Positions 38,305 through 53,782 of a stretch of DNA of 64,000 nt are shown here, piece by piece. The notes beneath the pieces were generated by a model, which saw only the letters and a program-made list of their open reading frames with translations, made no database searches and was not told the origin of the DNA. The stretch covers positions 762,529 to 826,528 of the forward strand of contig NZ_NESM01000001.1 of the NCBI RefSeq assembly GCF_002778285.1. The letters run 5' to 3'. The position numbers and the translations under genes were made by a program. The stretch comes from Limnohabitans sp. 15K (GTDB taxonomy: Bacteria > Pseudomonadota > Gammaproteobacteria > Burkholderiales > Burkholderiaceae_C). The stretch's first letter is position 1. Every line of letters starts with the position of its first letter.

Positions 38305-38999
38305 GAGCGCACCCACTCCATGGCTTTGGATTTGTAAAAACCACTGGAGACTTTGTGCGCCCGGGCGCATTGCCAGTCATTCAGTGATTCGTGTGTCTTC
38401 ATGAGGTTAGCAATGCTTTTCTCAGCCATGGGCTCCAGCCATGGTGCACGGTCGCTTCTGGGCAACAAGCGACCCAGAGAAATCATCATGGCCAATAGGG
38501 GCGTGCGCGGTGCAAATGTGAAAACAATCGATTGGCTGGTGCGCTCAGCCAACTGGGCAAGCGCATTGACCGCATCGTCTGTTTGGTAATGGATGATGGA
38601 ATCCATCGCCACCACATGGTCGAAGTGGCCCAAGCCTTTGTCGAGCATGTCGCCGCTGTGAAACTCGACCAAGTGCGCCACATCAGACGGGATTCTTTCC
38701 CGCGCCAAGTCGACCAAGGTAGGAGACAAATCAATGGCCACCACTTCAGCGCCCAGTCTGGCTGCTTCGACGGCCAAAGCACCCGTACCGCAGCCTGCAT
38801 CCAAAATGCGCTTGCCCTTGAGGTCTTGTCCCAACCAAGAAACCAAGGTCGATCGCATTTGGTCCCGCCCAGCACGCACAGTGGCCCGGATGCGGCCAAC
38901 CGGCGCATCGGAGGTCAATGTGGCCCAAGCGGCAGCGGCCGTTCGATCGAAATAGTTTTCGATCTGTCCACGGCGTTGCTCGTACGTGATGTCAGTCAT
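38301..38999 (-). CDS. bchM: Mg-protoporphyrin IX O-methyltransferase
   Basis: Protein of 232 residues from the ATG at 38999. SAM-binding motif ILDAGCGTGALAVEAARLGA, YFDRTAAAAWATLTSDAPVG at the N-terminus and FTFAPRTPLLAMM near the C-terminus are typical for BchM/ChlM. It methylates the 13-propionate of Mg-protoporphyrin IX, supplying AcsF. It starts 11 bases after bchL. Confidence 0.97.
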   Translation of the reverse strand: MTDITYEQRRGQIENYFDRTAAAAWATLTSDAPVGRIRATVRAGRDQMRSTLVSWLGQDLKGKRILDAGCGTGALAVEAARLGAEVVAIDLSPTLVDLARERIPSDVAHLVEFHSGDMLDKGLGHFDHVVAMDSIIHYQTDDAVNALAQLAERTSQSIVFTFAPRTPLLAMMISLGRLLPRSDRAPWLEPMAEKSIANLMKTHESLNDWQCARAHKVSSGFYKSKAMEWVRS

Positions 39000-39010
39000 C
39001 GCCAAACTCC

Positions 39011-43713
<4,703 letters not shown>

Positions 43714-45278
43714 ACAACGTCTCCGTGGTGATGAGCTTGACACCGCGCTCCAACGCGTATCGCTCCGTATTCCGTCGGGCCTTGCCTCGGACAAAAAATG
43801 GAATTTTTTTGAGTTCTTTTTCCGCCCCTGCATCCCAAGCGGATACGGCGATGGTTTCTGAGGTGGCGGCTGTGGTCTGCTCTGCTTGCGTCAAAGGCAC
43901 CACATTGGCTGTGTCTTGCTGACTTTGCGCATGCACACCACCACCCAAGTGAGAGGGCGCGGCATTTTCATGAAACTCAGCATCGCCTCGGAACATGCCA
44001 ATCAAATGCTCCTCGAGACCCATCATGAGCGGGTGAACCCAACTGTCGAACAAGACGTTGGCACCTTCAAAACCCATTTGGGGTGAATACCTGGCCGGGA
44101 AATCCTGCACATGGACGGGTGCAGAAATGACGGCACATGGCACTCCCAAACGCTTGGCGATGTGACGCTCCATTTGCGTGCCGAGGACCAGTTCAGGGTT
44201 CAACTTTGCAATGCAGGCTTCTATTTCCAAATAGTCATCACTGATCAAGGCCTCAACACCATACAGGGCAGCGGCATCTCTGACCTCGCGTGCGAACTCG
44301 CGGCTGTAGGTGCCAATGCCCACCACCGTGAAGCCCATTTCTTGTGCCGCAACACGCGCTGCCGCCACGGCATGTGTGGCATCGCCAAACACAAACACCC
44401 GCTTGTTTGTCAAGTAGGTGGAATCCACCGATCGGGTGTACCAAGCGGCACGAGACGTGGCACTTTCCAGTGCAGCGACGGGATCAATCCCTGCCAGCTG
44501 CGCCACTTCGCGCACAAATTCGCAAGTGGCGGAATGACCGATCGGAATGGTTTTGGTGAAAGGCTGTTTGAAATTGCGCTGTAGCCACTGGGCACTCAAA
44601 TTCGCAATTTCGGGGTAAAGCACCACATTAAAATCCGCATCCGCTAAGCGGGCAATGTCACCCGGTGTGGCTGTGAGTGGTGCGACGACATTGATGTCAA
44701 TGCCGATATGGGTCAGCAATTGGCGAATTTCGGTCAAATCATCGCGGTGCCTGAACCCCAAGGCGGTGGGTCCCAAGATGTTGCAGCGGGGTTTGCGTGA
44801 CTCAGACTTGGCTGCCGTGTCTTTGGGCAATGCCAGATTGCGAACCAATTGGTAAAACGTCTCGGATGCGCCCCAGTTTTCTTTGCGTTGGTAAGAGGGC
44901 AACTCCAAGGCCACGACAGGAATGGGCAAGTTGAGTGCTTTGCACAAACCACCCGGATCGTCTTGAATGAGTTCAGCGGTGCAAGAAGACCCCACCAACA
45001 TGGCTTTGGGCGAAAAACGCTCAAAAGATTCGCGGGCAGCCGTCTTGAACAGCTCTGCGGTATCTCTGCCCAAATCGCGCGCCTGGAAGGTCGTATAGGT
45101 CACCGGTGGGCGCTTTTGCAAACGCTCGATCATGGTGAACAACAAATCGGCGTAGGTATCGCCTTGAGGTGCGTGCAAAACATAGTGCACTTCCTCCATG
45201 GCCGTGGCCACGCGCATGGCCCCCACATGCGGCGGTCCTTCGTATGTCCAGAGTGTGAGTTGCATCTTGTTGACTCCT

Positions 45279-47068
<1,790 letters not shown>

Positions 47069-47099
47069 GACTGCCCTTGATTGCAAAAGAACTGAGGCC

Positions 47100-47128
47100 A
47101 CTTTAAAGCTTTAAAAAAATAGTGTCAA
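47100..47128 (-). promoter_or_regulatory. predicted bchF promoter (-35/-10)
   Basis: On the minus strand TTGACA (47128-47123), 17 bases, TAAAGT (47105-47100). Transcription would start near 47093, about 25 bases before the bchF ATG. The -35 box is part of the PpsR site at 47123-47140. Confidence 0.65.
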
Positions 47129-47140
47129 TAGAAATTGACA
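47123..47140. promoter_or_regulatory. PpsR/CrtJ operator 1 between bchF and ppaA
   Basis: TGTCAATAGAAATTGACA, a near-perfect palindrome and the best site of the window. It covers the bchF -35 box. Confidence 0.85.
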
Positions 47141-47147
47141 ATAAGTA

Positions 47148-47165
47148 TGTTAGCTAGGGATTACA
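47148..47165. promoter_or_regulatory. PpsR/CrtJ operator 2 between bchF and ppaA
   Basis: TGTTAGCTAGGGATTACA, exact TGT-N12-ACA, 7 bp from operator 1, the classical cooperative spacing. Confidence 0.8.
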
Positions 47166-47228
47166 CTTAGACCAGATTCAAGCAACTTGCACGAAACTAG
47201 GCTTGTCAATTCAAAGATGGAGTTAGCC

Positions 47229-48068
47229 ATGACTCGTTTAAATTTTGAAAAGTCCAACACCCCAAAAGAACAAGACTGGGCGTTGGACTCTCAAAAAACG
47301 AAGCGGAAGTTCGAGTTCAGCACGAGCCCTCGGTTGGTGGGTGGAACTACTTTTGTCAAGCACGCCGCTCTTGATCCCACTCAAGTGAAACTGCTTGCAG
47401 ATGCAGCCGTCCAGAGCATGGACGAAACCCGCAAAATATTGACGAATTGGCGTCGACAAGGCCAGACCTTGGCAGACATTTACGTCTATGGCATTGCCCA
47501 ATCGGCCAGACTCATCGGCGAACTCTGGTCGTCCGATGAACTGGACTTCACCAATGGCAACATTGCGTATGCACATCTGCACATGGCCATGCTCGAACTC
47601 AGCTCTGAATTTTTAGCCGAGGGCAAGGCAGAGGCCAATGGCTTGAGTCTGCTTTTGATGACCGAGCCAGGCTCTCAGCATGGCATGGGCGTTTTCATGC
47701 TGGGTGAATTTTTCCGTCGATCAGGCTGGCGTGTAACGCTCGCAACCCCCCAAGACATCGCTGATTTCAAGCGATGGTTCTTATCGGACTGGTTTGATGC
47801 CGTGGCCCTGTCCATTTCCACTGACCGCCAAATCGATCACATCGAGAAGGCCTTGGTTGATCTGAACTCAAACACTGTCAATCCCAACTTGAAGATCTTT
47901 GTGGGCGGCCCTATGGCGTCCATCTTGCCTGACAGATTGAACTGGACTGGAACTGTCACGCTTGATTCTGAAGCTGCAGAAACTGTTGACATTGTTTTGG
48001 AAACGGTGCGCACAGCGACCTCCCCTGCGAGTGCAGTTCGACCGAACTTATTCCCTCTTGGATGTTAG
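47229..48068 (+). CDS. ppaA: B12-binding PpsR antirepressor-type regulator (PpaA/AerR family)
   Basis: Protein of 279 residues from the ATG at 47229, preceded by GGAG at 7 bases. An N-terminal basic leader (about 1-45) precedes a helical cap (QTLADIYVYGIAQSARLIGE, LWSSDELDFTNGNIAYAHLH). The cobalamin-binding Rossmann-like domain carries TEPGSQHGMGVFML (H-x-x-G). Family members bind B12 and, depending on light, release PpsR/CrtJ repression. It is divergent from bchF and upstream of ppsR, sharing paired PpsR sites. Confidence 0.85.
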   Translation: MTRLNFEKSNTPKEQDWALDSQKTKRKFEFSTSPRLVGGTTFVKHAALDPTQVKLLADAAVQSMDETRKILTNWRRQGQTLADIYVYGIAQSARLIGELWSSDELDFTNGNIAYAHLHMAMLELSSEFLAEGKAEANGLSLLLMTEPGSQHGMGVFMLGEFFRRSGWRVTLATPQDIADFKRWFLSDWFDAVALSISTDRQIDHIEKALVDLNSNTVNPNLKIFVGGPMASILPDRLNWTGTVTLDSEAAETVDIVLETVRTATSPASAVRPNLFPLGC

Positions 48069-48152
48069 GCAATACACTGAGTATCAAAATGGTGTCGATA
48101 TAATTCGGCAATTAACTTAAACAGCCGCTAACTTGGATACTAAATAATTAAA

Positions 48153-49550
48153 ATGAACTTTTCCGATCTTGAAGCCGCTACTTTTCACCAGCTTCTGGGC
48201 GTGGTTTCGGACGTGAGTTTGGTGATCAGCGCCCATGGCATCATCGAAGATGTGTCAACCGGGCAAGACACCATGACCACTCTCGGATGTCAAAGCTGGC
48301 TCGGCAAACGGTGGATCGACACGGTCACATCCGAGAGCAAGAAAAAAATTGAAGATTTGCTGCGTGTCCAAACCGAATCTCAAAACTTACTTTGGCGTCA
48401 TGTGAATCACCCCACGCCCTCTGGGGGAGAGGCGGCCATTCAATACATCACGGTGGCGCTCAAAGGGAACAAATTTTTGGCGATAGGCCGCAACCTGGAG
48501 CGCTTGGCTGAACTTCAACGACGATTGGTTGAAACACAACAATCGATGGAGCGTGACTTTTTGCGCCTCAGGCACATCGAAGCCCGTTATCGCGTTTTGT
48601 TTGAGTCCTCGCCTGAAGCGGTGTTGATGCTGGATGCTCATTCGTACCGCTTGCTTGAAGCCAATGCAGGTGCCCAGTTGATGTTCAAAGACGCGGGCAA
48701 AAGGTTGGTGGGGCGTGATTTCCGTGAATGCTTGGAGCCCGGCAGTCAAGGCGAAGTGCAGTCTTTGCTCAGAACTGCGCTGGCCACTGGCCGAATTGAA
48801 ATGTGCTCGGCCACTTTGTTGGGATCGACTTTCCCCATCACTTTGTCTGCCACCGTGTTCAGGCAAGAGGGCGGTGCGCAATTTTTGGTGCGTTTGACGC
48901 AGCGGGAGCTGCCAGCAGCCTCGCCCGCGCCAAACGACACAACCTTGGTTTTGAGTGAACTGATGGAGCATTTTCCTGACGGCTGGTTGTTGACAGACAC
49001 TTCAGGTACGGTCAAAAGTGTGAATGAAGAAGGCATGGCGCTTTTGGGGTTGACCGCAACCTCTCAAGTGCTGGGGCAGTCCTTGGAGCGCTGGCTCATC
49101 CGCGGCGCCGTGGACTGGGGCGTGATCAACAACTCCTTAAAACAGCAAAAGCCATTGAGAAATTTTGCGACTGAAGTGCGCACGCTTTCAGGCATGACTC
49201 TGCCTGTCGAAATCTCTGGGGTTTATTTGGCCAAACCGGAGCCACTCTTTGTGATGTTCGTGAGAGATTTGAACCGACGCTTGCCATCTTCCACACCCAC
49301 CACACAGTCAGTACCCAATCCGTTTGCCGAATTGTCCCAATTCGTGGGTCGTCGCCCCATCAAAGACATCGTTGGCGATACGGTAGACACGATTGAGCGG
49401 ATGTGCATCGAGTCCGCACTCGAGTTGACCCACAACAACCGCGCTTCGGCCGCTGAAATGCTGGGACTTTCACGCCAAAGTCTTTACGTCAAACTCAGGA
49501 AATTCGGTATCTTGTCTGAGAATGATTTGGATGTCGACGCCAATACTTGA
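48153..49550 (+). CDS. ppsR: transcriptional repressor PpsR/CrtJ
   Basis: Protein of 465 residues. Three PAS-like domains (about 10-115, 145-250 and 265-370), a helical segment between the first and second (LQRRLVETQQSMERDF) and a C-terminal Fis-type helix-turn-helix (424-451, HNNRASAAEMLGLSRQSLYV). Cys418 lies just before the HTH, like the redox-sensitive Cys of CrtJ/PpsR; others are at 46, 193 and 218. It is the likely binder of TGT-N12-ACA sites in this window, repressing bch/crt genes under oxygen and light. Confidence 0.93.
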   Translation: MNFSDLEAATFHQLLGVVSDVSLVISAHGIIEDVSTGQDTMTTLGCQSWLGKRWIDTVTSESKKKIEDLLRVQTESQNLLWRHVNHPTPSGGEAAIQYITVALKGNKFLAIGRNLERLAELQRRLVETQQSMERDFLRLRHIEARYRVLFESSPEAVLMLDAHSYRLLEANAGAQLMFKDAGKRLVGRDFRECLEPGSQGEVQSLLRTALATGRIEMCSATLLGSTFPITLSATVFRQEGGAQFLVRLTQRELPAASPAPNDTTLVLSELMEHFPDGWLLTDTSGTVKSVNEEGMALLGLTATSQVLGQSLERWLIRGAVDWGVINNSLKQQKPLRNFATEVRTLSGMTLPVEISGVYLAKPEPLFVMFVRDLNRRLPSSTPTTQSVPNPFAELSQFVGRRPIKDIVGDTVDTIERMCIESALELTHNNRASAAEMLGLSRQSLYVKLRKFGILSENDLDVDANT

Positions 49551-49755
49551 AACTGGCTTGCGCCAAAAATGGGTGACAACCCTAGGATTTGCCAAACTTT
49601 GGGCAGATGACTAAGGGTAATTGATAGTGGTGGGTCTTCTGAAAGTTATTCAGAATACCTGCACAGTTGCGGATCGGCATGCTATTTTGCTGGACAGGTG
49701 TTACCCCGATCATCCTTCTATATGTAGGCACGCTGACTTTCCCCTAGGAAACTGC
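49551..49755. other. intergenic region between ppsR and second B12-binding gene
   Basis: About 205 bases with no gene. No exact TGT-N12-ACA site here, in contrast to the ppaA promoter. Confidence 0.4.
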
Positions 49756-50574
49756 ATGACTAAATCCAATAGCCTGCATAAGTTGAGTGTTGAAGGATCC
49801 GCCAATGACGAGTGCAAGGAATACCTTGAGGATGTGATTGGGCAGCAGCTGATACCCAGGCTTTTGAATTCGCAAAACTACAGCGAAATGATGGGCTCAC
49901 CTGAAGTTTCCGGCGCCAGTGCACAGGATTTGCCTGAATTCAGTGAATTTACCGATGCATGTCGCCTGGGCAATTCTTTGCGTGTGAATGAGATTGTGGA
50001 CACCTTCATCGCTCAGGGATTCACACAAGAAAGAATTTTCCTGAACTTGATCACCCCAGCGGCCAGGCACTTGGGGGCACTTTGGGACAAAGACTTGTGC
50101 AGTTTCACGGATGTGACGTGTGGCTTGGCCATCATGCACCATGTGATCTACCGCCTGGGTTATGAGTTCCGTGATGGTCCACATGTCCAAGGCGAGAAAA
50201 CCAATGTGATGATGTGCTGCGCCCCCGGCTCCATGCACTTTTTGGGCGCCACCATTGTGGGCGATTTGTTCAGAAGAGAAGGCGCGAGCGTGGTGATTGA
50301 GGTGTCACCCACCGAACAAGAACTGGTGCGCGCAGTGGCGAACGAATGGTTCGATGTCATTGGCATCTCCGTCGCCATTGAATCTCAATTGCTTGAATTG
50401 AAATCGCTGGTTCAGGCGCTTAAAAGGAACTCGGGCAACCCGAATGTCAAGGTACTTTTAGGTGGGCCAATTTTCATGCTGGTGAATGCGACCAAGGAGA
50501 TGTTTGGCGCTGACTTGATTGCCCAAAACGCGCCGGAAGCCGTGGCCTTGCTGAAAAGCTTGGCCGCCAAATAA
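49756..50574 (+). CDS. second B12-binding regulator of the PpaA/AerR type
   Basis: Protein of 272 residues from the ATG at 49756 (AGGAA five bases upstream); longer upstream frames lack support. The helical cap has ARHLGALWDKDLCSFTDVTC and the cobalamin domain has CCAPGSMHFLGATIVGDLF (H-x-x-G), then LFRREGASVVIEV and VKVLLGGPIFML. It resembles the C-terminal SCHIC/AerR-type domain more closely than the ppaA product does. It could be a light/B12 or haem-sensing partner of PpsR. It converges on crtC. Confidence 0.8.
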   Translation: MTKSNSLHKLSVEGSANDECKEYLEDVIGQQLIPRLLNSQNYSEMMGSPEVSGASAQDLPEFSEFTDACRLGNSLRVNEIVDTFIAQGFTQERIFLNLITPAARHLGALWDKDLCSFTDVTCGLAIMHHVIYRLGYEFRDGPHVQGEKTNVMMCCAPGSMHFLGATIVGDLFRREGASVVIEVSPTEQELVRAVANEWFDVIGISVAIESQLLELKSLVQALKRNSGNPNVKVLLGGPIFMLVNATKEMFGADLIAQNAPEAVALLKSLAAK

Positions 50575-50589
50575 GATCCCCAGCAAACC

Positions 50590-51549
50590 TCAAGCCCGCC
50601 TCGGCATTTTCCAAGGCAACATCCAACGAACTGGCCATGAGACCAGCCTTGGAATGCTCAAGCTTTCATGCACCGCAGTGAGGTCTTCCCCCAATAGCCG
50701 TGTTTTGAGCAGTGAGCGTGCGTAAAACGGCGTGTCCTCCAGGGTACTCACAATCTCTGGTGCGACACCCGGCTCACTGCACATGGCCCGCTCAATGCGC
50801 CAAGCCGTTGATGGCAATGGGTAGCGCGCAGGCGGCTCAAAGGGTGTGTGACTTCCGTCGGGAGAGAACCTTTGCGAGACCACGCGGTTGGGGCCTTTTT
50901 TGGGCCTCACGTCATAGACCACGCTGGTGTCGCCATTGGCCATTTCGGCTCGGGCCCAATCCCAGTCATTGAATCCTTTTTCTACAGGCTCATCACCTTC
51001 ATTCGAGTCCATGTAAGCGTGACCACGCCAACTCAGTTTTGGATTTTCCATTTCTACTTGAACGCGTGAGCAAGGCGCAATAGGGCCCCATCGGTGCAAG
51101 CCATCATTGTCCAACGCGGTGACAAAACTGCAGAGCCCCTCGGGTCGAACCGTCACACGGCCACGTACCCGCTTGGGCCAGGGCACGTTGACTTCATCGA
51201 TGTCAATGACCAGCTCTTGACCATTCCAATGCAAACTGCTTGGCCCAATTTGGTAGTGGTGAGCGCTGCGCTGGATGTGCTGACGCCCGCGCTCGGTCAT
51301 GGTCCAACGCTTGCCGCCTTTGCCGTACAAAGCGACATTCAGGGCGCAGAAATTCTCAGGGTCGGCCACACCCCCTTGGAGACGACGAGCCAATGCGTAA
51401 TAAGGCGAAAAAACGCTGCCCACAAAAGCGATGATGGACAAACCATGTTCGCCATCGTCACTCAGCGCATCGACATACCACCAGAGATAACCACCCGGTG
51501 GGACTTGTTGGTCAAACCGAGGTCCTCCATCAGCGTCGCGGCCGCCAAT
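50590..51549 (-). CDS. crtC: hydroxyneurosporene synthase (CrtC), start unresolved
   Basis: The recognisable CrtC sequence begins at FDQQVPPGGYLWWYVDAL (51516) and runs about 308 residues to the end; SIIAFVGSVFSPYYALARR and WDWARAEMANGDTSVVYDV are family motifs. CrtC hydrates neurosporene/lycopene at C1-C2. No ATG, GTG or TTG occurs in frame between 51516 and a TTG at 51663. A further ATG with SD (GGAG) is at 51810, deep inside crtD. An ATT at 51549 is the nearest non-canonical option, and I use it only as a marker. The first 98 residues from 51810 look like out-of-frame crtD. Confidence 0.8.
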   Translation of the reverse strand: MGGRDADGGPRFDQQVPPGGYLWWYVDALSDDGEHGLSIIAFVGSVFSPYYALARRLQGGVADPENFCALNVALYGKGGKRWTMTERGRQHIQRSAHHYQIGPSSLHWNGQELVIDIDEVNVPWPKRVRGRVTVRPEGLCSFVTALDNDGLHRWGPIAPCSRVQVEMENPKLSWRGHAYMDSNEGDEPVEKGFNDWDWARAEMANGDTSVVYDVRPKKGPNRVVSQRFSPDGSHTPFEPPARYPLPSTAWRIERAMCSEPGVAPEIVSTLEDTPFYARSLLKTRLLGEDLTAVHESLSIPRLVSWPVRWMLPWKMPRRA

Positions 51550-53015
51550 CGCCCCGACATGGCGGCCATCGGCACGCCCGGCCCCGGATGAACGCTCCCC
51601 CCCGCCGTGTAAAGGCCCGGCACTTTGCTGCGCGCAGACGGACGGCGAAAGGCCGACATCCAACCGTGGGTCGCTTGGCCATAAAGCGCTCCCCCACTGC
51701 CCGGAAAGAGATGGGCGAAGTCCTGGGGCAAGGTCCGAACCACTTGCTGAGGCGAGACGTCGATCTCCAAGCCACAGCGGCGCATCAGTGCCAAACTGCT
51801 CGATTCGCATGCTTGTATCTCCGATTTATTGAAAGAATGTGTGTCGCCATCAGCGGGTGCGTTGACCAGACAAAATAGGCGCTCCAATTCGTCCTGGGCC
51901 AATCCGCTGTCGTTGCGATCTTGCGCACACACATAAACAGTTCCTTGAGAAGGCAACTGGCGTTTGTGAAAAATATCTTCAAACTCTGCGCGGTAGTCTT
52001 GGTTGAAAAACACGTTGTGCCGCACCAAGGGAAAACCGCTGGTTTTTGCATGCATCGACAAGGTCATCGCCGAAAGAGACCTTTGATCTGGGCTCACAGC
52101 CTTAAAGCTTGGGCTGATGCTTTGACCCAGCATGCCCTTGGCCAATGCCGCCACATCGCCGTTGAAAATCACATGGTCAGCCGCCAAGTGTTCACCCGAA
52201 GAAAGCTCGACACCACTCACCCTGCCCTGCTGGGTTTGGATTTTGGTGCACGACACGCCATAACGTGCTTTGACACCGTGCTTTTCGCCTAAGTTGGCCA
52301 GGGCAGATGCCACTTGAAACATCCCGCCCTTGACGGACCAAACGCCATCCAATTCGACCTGCGCCACCAGCATGAGCGTGGCAGGGGCAGACCAAGGCGA
52401 TGAACCGCAGTAGGTGGCATAACGGCCAAACAGCTGTTGCAAGCGCGGATCGTGAAAATGCCGACCCAAGCTGCGCCACAACGTGGCAAATGGGCCCAAG
52501 CCACTCAAAGTGGCCATGCCACTCAGGCCCAAATCGCCCACCATACTCAAGAGGCTCGGACGCTCACTGCGGATATAAGGTTTCTCCAGCGTGTCATACA
52601 AGCGGCGCGTTTGCTGGCAAAAGCCGAGGAACCGCCTCGCCTCTTGAGGACTGCTGAATTGTGCAATCGCATCGGCGGTGCGGCCTGTGTCCGAATACAA
52701 ATCGAGTCTTTGAGGACTGGCATCCCAAGCATGCCTGGCGAGAACACCGATGGGCTCCAATTGCAAGATATCCTCGAGCGAGGTGCCCAGGTTTTCAAGC
52801 ATTTGGTCCAGTACCCACCGCATCGTAAAGACCGTCGGGCCGCTGTCCACGCCGACACTGTTGACTTGGACTTGCCTGATTTTTCCGCCGGGTTGATGGG
52901 CGCTTTCCACCAAAGTGACATCGAGGCCACGGTGCGCCAGAACCAAGGCGCTGACCAAACCACCTATGCCAGCGCCCACCACCACCACCCGGGGTGTTCG
53001 CATGATTTCATTCAT
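51462..53015 (-). CDS. crtD: methoxyneurosporene / hydroxyneurosporene desaturase (CrtD)
   Basis: Protein of 517 residues. FAD motif VVVGAGIGGLVSALVLA, SAHQPGGKIRQ and the C-terminal GLYTAGGSVHPGPGVPMAAM identify a CrtI-family 3,4-desaturase. It adds the C3-C4 double bond to hydroxylated carotenoids. The start overlaps the crtA stop by 8 bases. Its last ~20 residues extend into the crtC region. Confidence 0.94.
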   Translation of the reverse strand: MNEIMRTPRVVVVGAGIGGLVSALVLAHRGLDVTLVESAHQPGGKIRQVQVNSVGVDSGPTVFTMRWVLDQMLENLGTSLEDILQLEPIGVLARHAWDASPQRLDLYSDTGRTADAIAQFSSPQEARRFLGFCQQTRRLYDTLEKPYIRSERPSLLSMVGDLGLSGMATLSGLGPFATLWRSLGRHFHDPRLQQLFGRYATYCGSSPWSAPATLMLVAQVELDGVWSVKGGMFQVASALANLGEKHGVKARYGVSCTKIQTQQGRVSGVELSSGEHLAADHVIFNGDVAALAKGMLGQSISPSFKAVSPDQRSLSAMTLSMHAKTSGFPLVRHNVFFNQDYRAEFEDIFHKRQLPSQGTVYVCAQDRNDSGLAQDELERLFCLVNAPADGDTHSFNKSEIQACESSSLALMRRCGLEIDVSPQQVVRTLPQDFAHLFPGSGGALYGQATHGWMSAFRRPSARSKVPGLYTAGGSVHPGPGVPMAAMSGRLAAATLMEDLGLTNKSHRVVISGGMSMR

Positions 53016-53718
53016 AGTGTTTGCCCTGCCATTGCCCGTGAACCCTCAAAGGCACAAAACGGGCAAACATGGATTCAGAAAAATAGCCGTGCTGTTGCGC
53101 CGCTTGAATGGCCTCAAGGTGCGCACCCGTTCGCGCGTAAGCATTCATGTCGGCCAAGCCATCCCATAGGCTGAACGTGGCTTGTCGGAAGAACGGTGCC
53201 TCACCCAAGCCAACCGCCAACTGACACCCCTTGGCCCCCTCGAGTGATGTTTGTGAAGGTGGCGCATGACGCCAAAATGCATGGGCTTTGCTGAACTTGA
53301 TCGAAGCTCTGGTCAGTGCGGCAACAGGACCTTGTATCGGTGGCTCGGTATTGGCTTGAAAGCTCATGCCATCCCAGCTGCCACGGCAAGAAAATGTTTT
53401 CAAAGTTGCCCAACAAAACTCTTGCGATCGCTCTTGATATGCGTGAAAAAGAGGCGAGTGATCAATGAAATCTTGCGCTGCGTGAAAAGACTCAAACAAG
53501 GCAAAAACACCTTGACGCGAGGGACTGGGCCGCAAGCCAAAGCCGCCCTCAAAACCACTGCCCAATACTTTTGAAAACAGCAAACCTGGAATACCTTCCA
53601 AGGCTCGAGGCCCCCGCACAATCCGAGACCAACCCCACAGCCTTGAGGCCTGGGCAATGTCTGCCAACAAGACAACGGCCGTTTGGTCGTTAACACTTGC
53701 TTGCTGTTCATTGCGCAT
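53008..53718 (-). CDS. crtA: spheroidene monooxygenase (CrtA)
   Basis: Protein of 236 residues from the ATG at 53718. KVLGSGFEGGFGLRPSPSRQG, CRGSWDGMSF, AALTRASIKFSKAHAFWRHA and LAVGLGEAPFFRQATFSLWD are near-identical to the known family. It introduces the keto group of spheroidenone using O2, so the cell makes ketocarotenoids when aerated. It begins just after the puf terminator and heads crtA-crtD-crtC. Confidence 0.95.
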   Translation of the reverse strand: MRNEQQASVNDQTAVVLLADIAQASRLWGWSRIVRGPRALEGIPGLLFSKVLGSGFEGGFGLRPSPSRQGVFALFESFHAAQDFIDHSPLFHAYQERSQEFCWATLKTFSCRGSWDGMSFQANTEPPIQGPVAALTRASIKFSKAHAFWRHAPPSQTSLEGAKGCQLAVGLGEAPFFRQATFSLWDGLADMNAYARTGAHLEAIQAAQQHGYFSESMFARFVPLRVHGQWQGKHYE

Positions 53719-53733
53719 GTCTGAATTCCCAAT

Positions 53734-53768
53734 AAAAAAAGGCCTGACCCACAAGGGGTGCAGGCCTT
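53734..53768 (-). terminator. rho-independent terminator after pufC
   Basis: Inverted repeat CAGGCCTT / AAGGCCTG with a 14-base loop, followed on the minus strand by a T-run, 15-50 bases after pufC and just before crtA. It separates the puf operon from crtADC. Confidence 0.85.
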
Positions 53769-53782
53769 GTGAGTTTCAGAGT

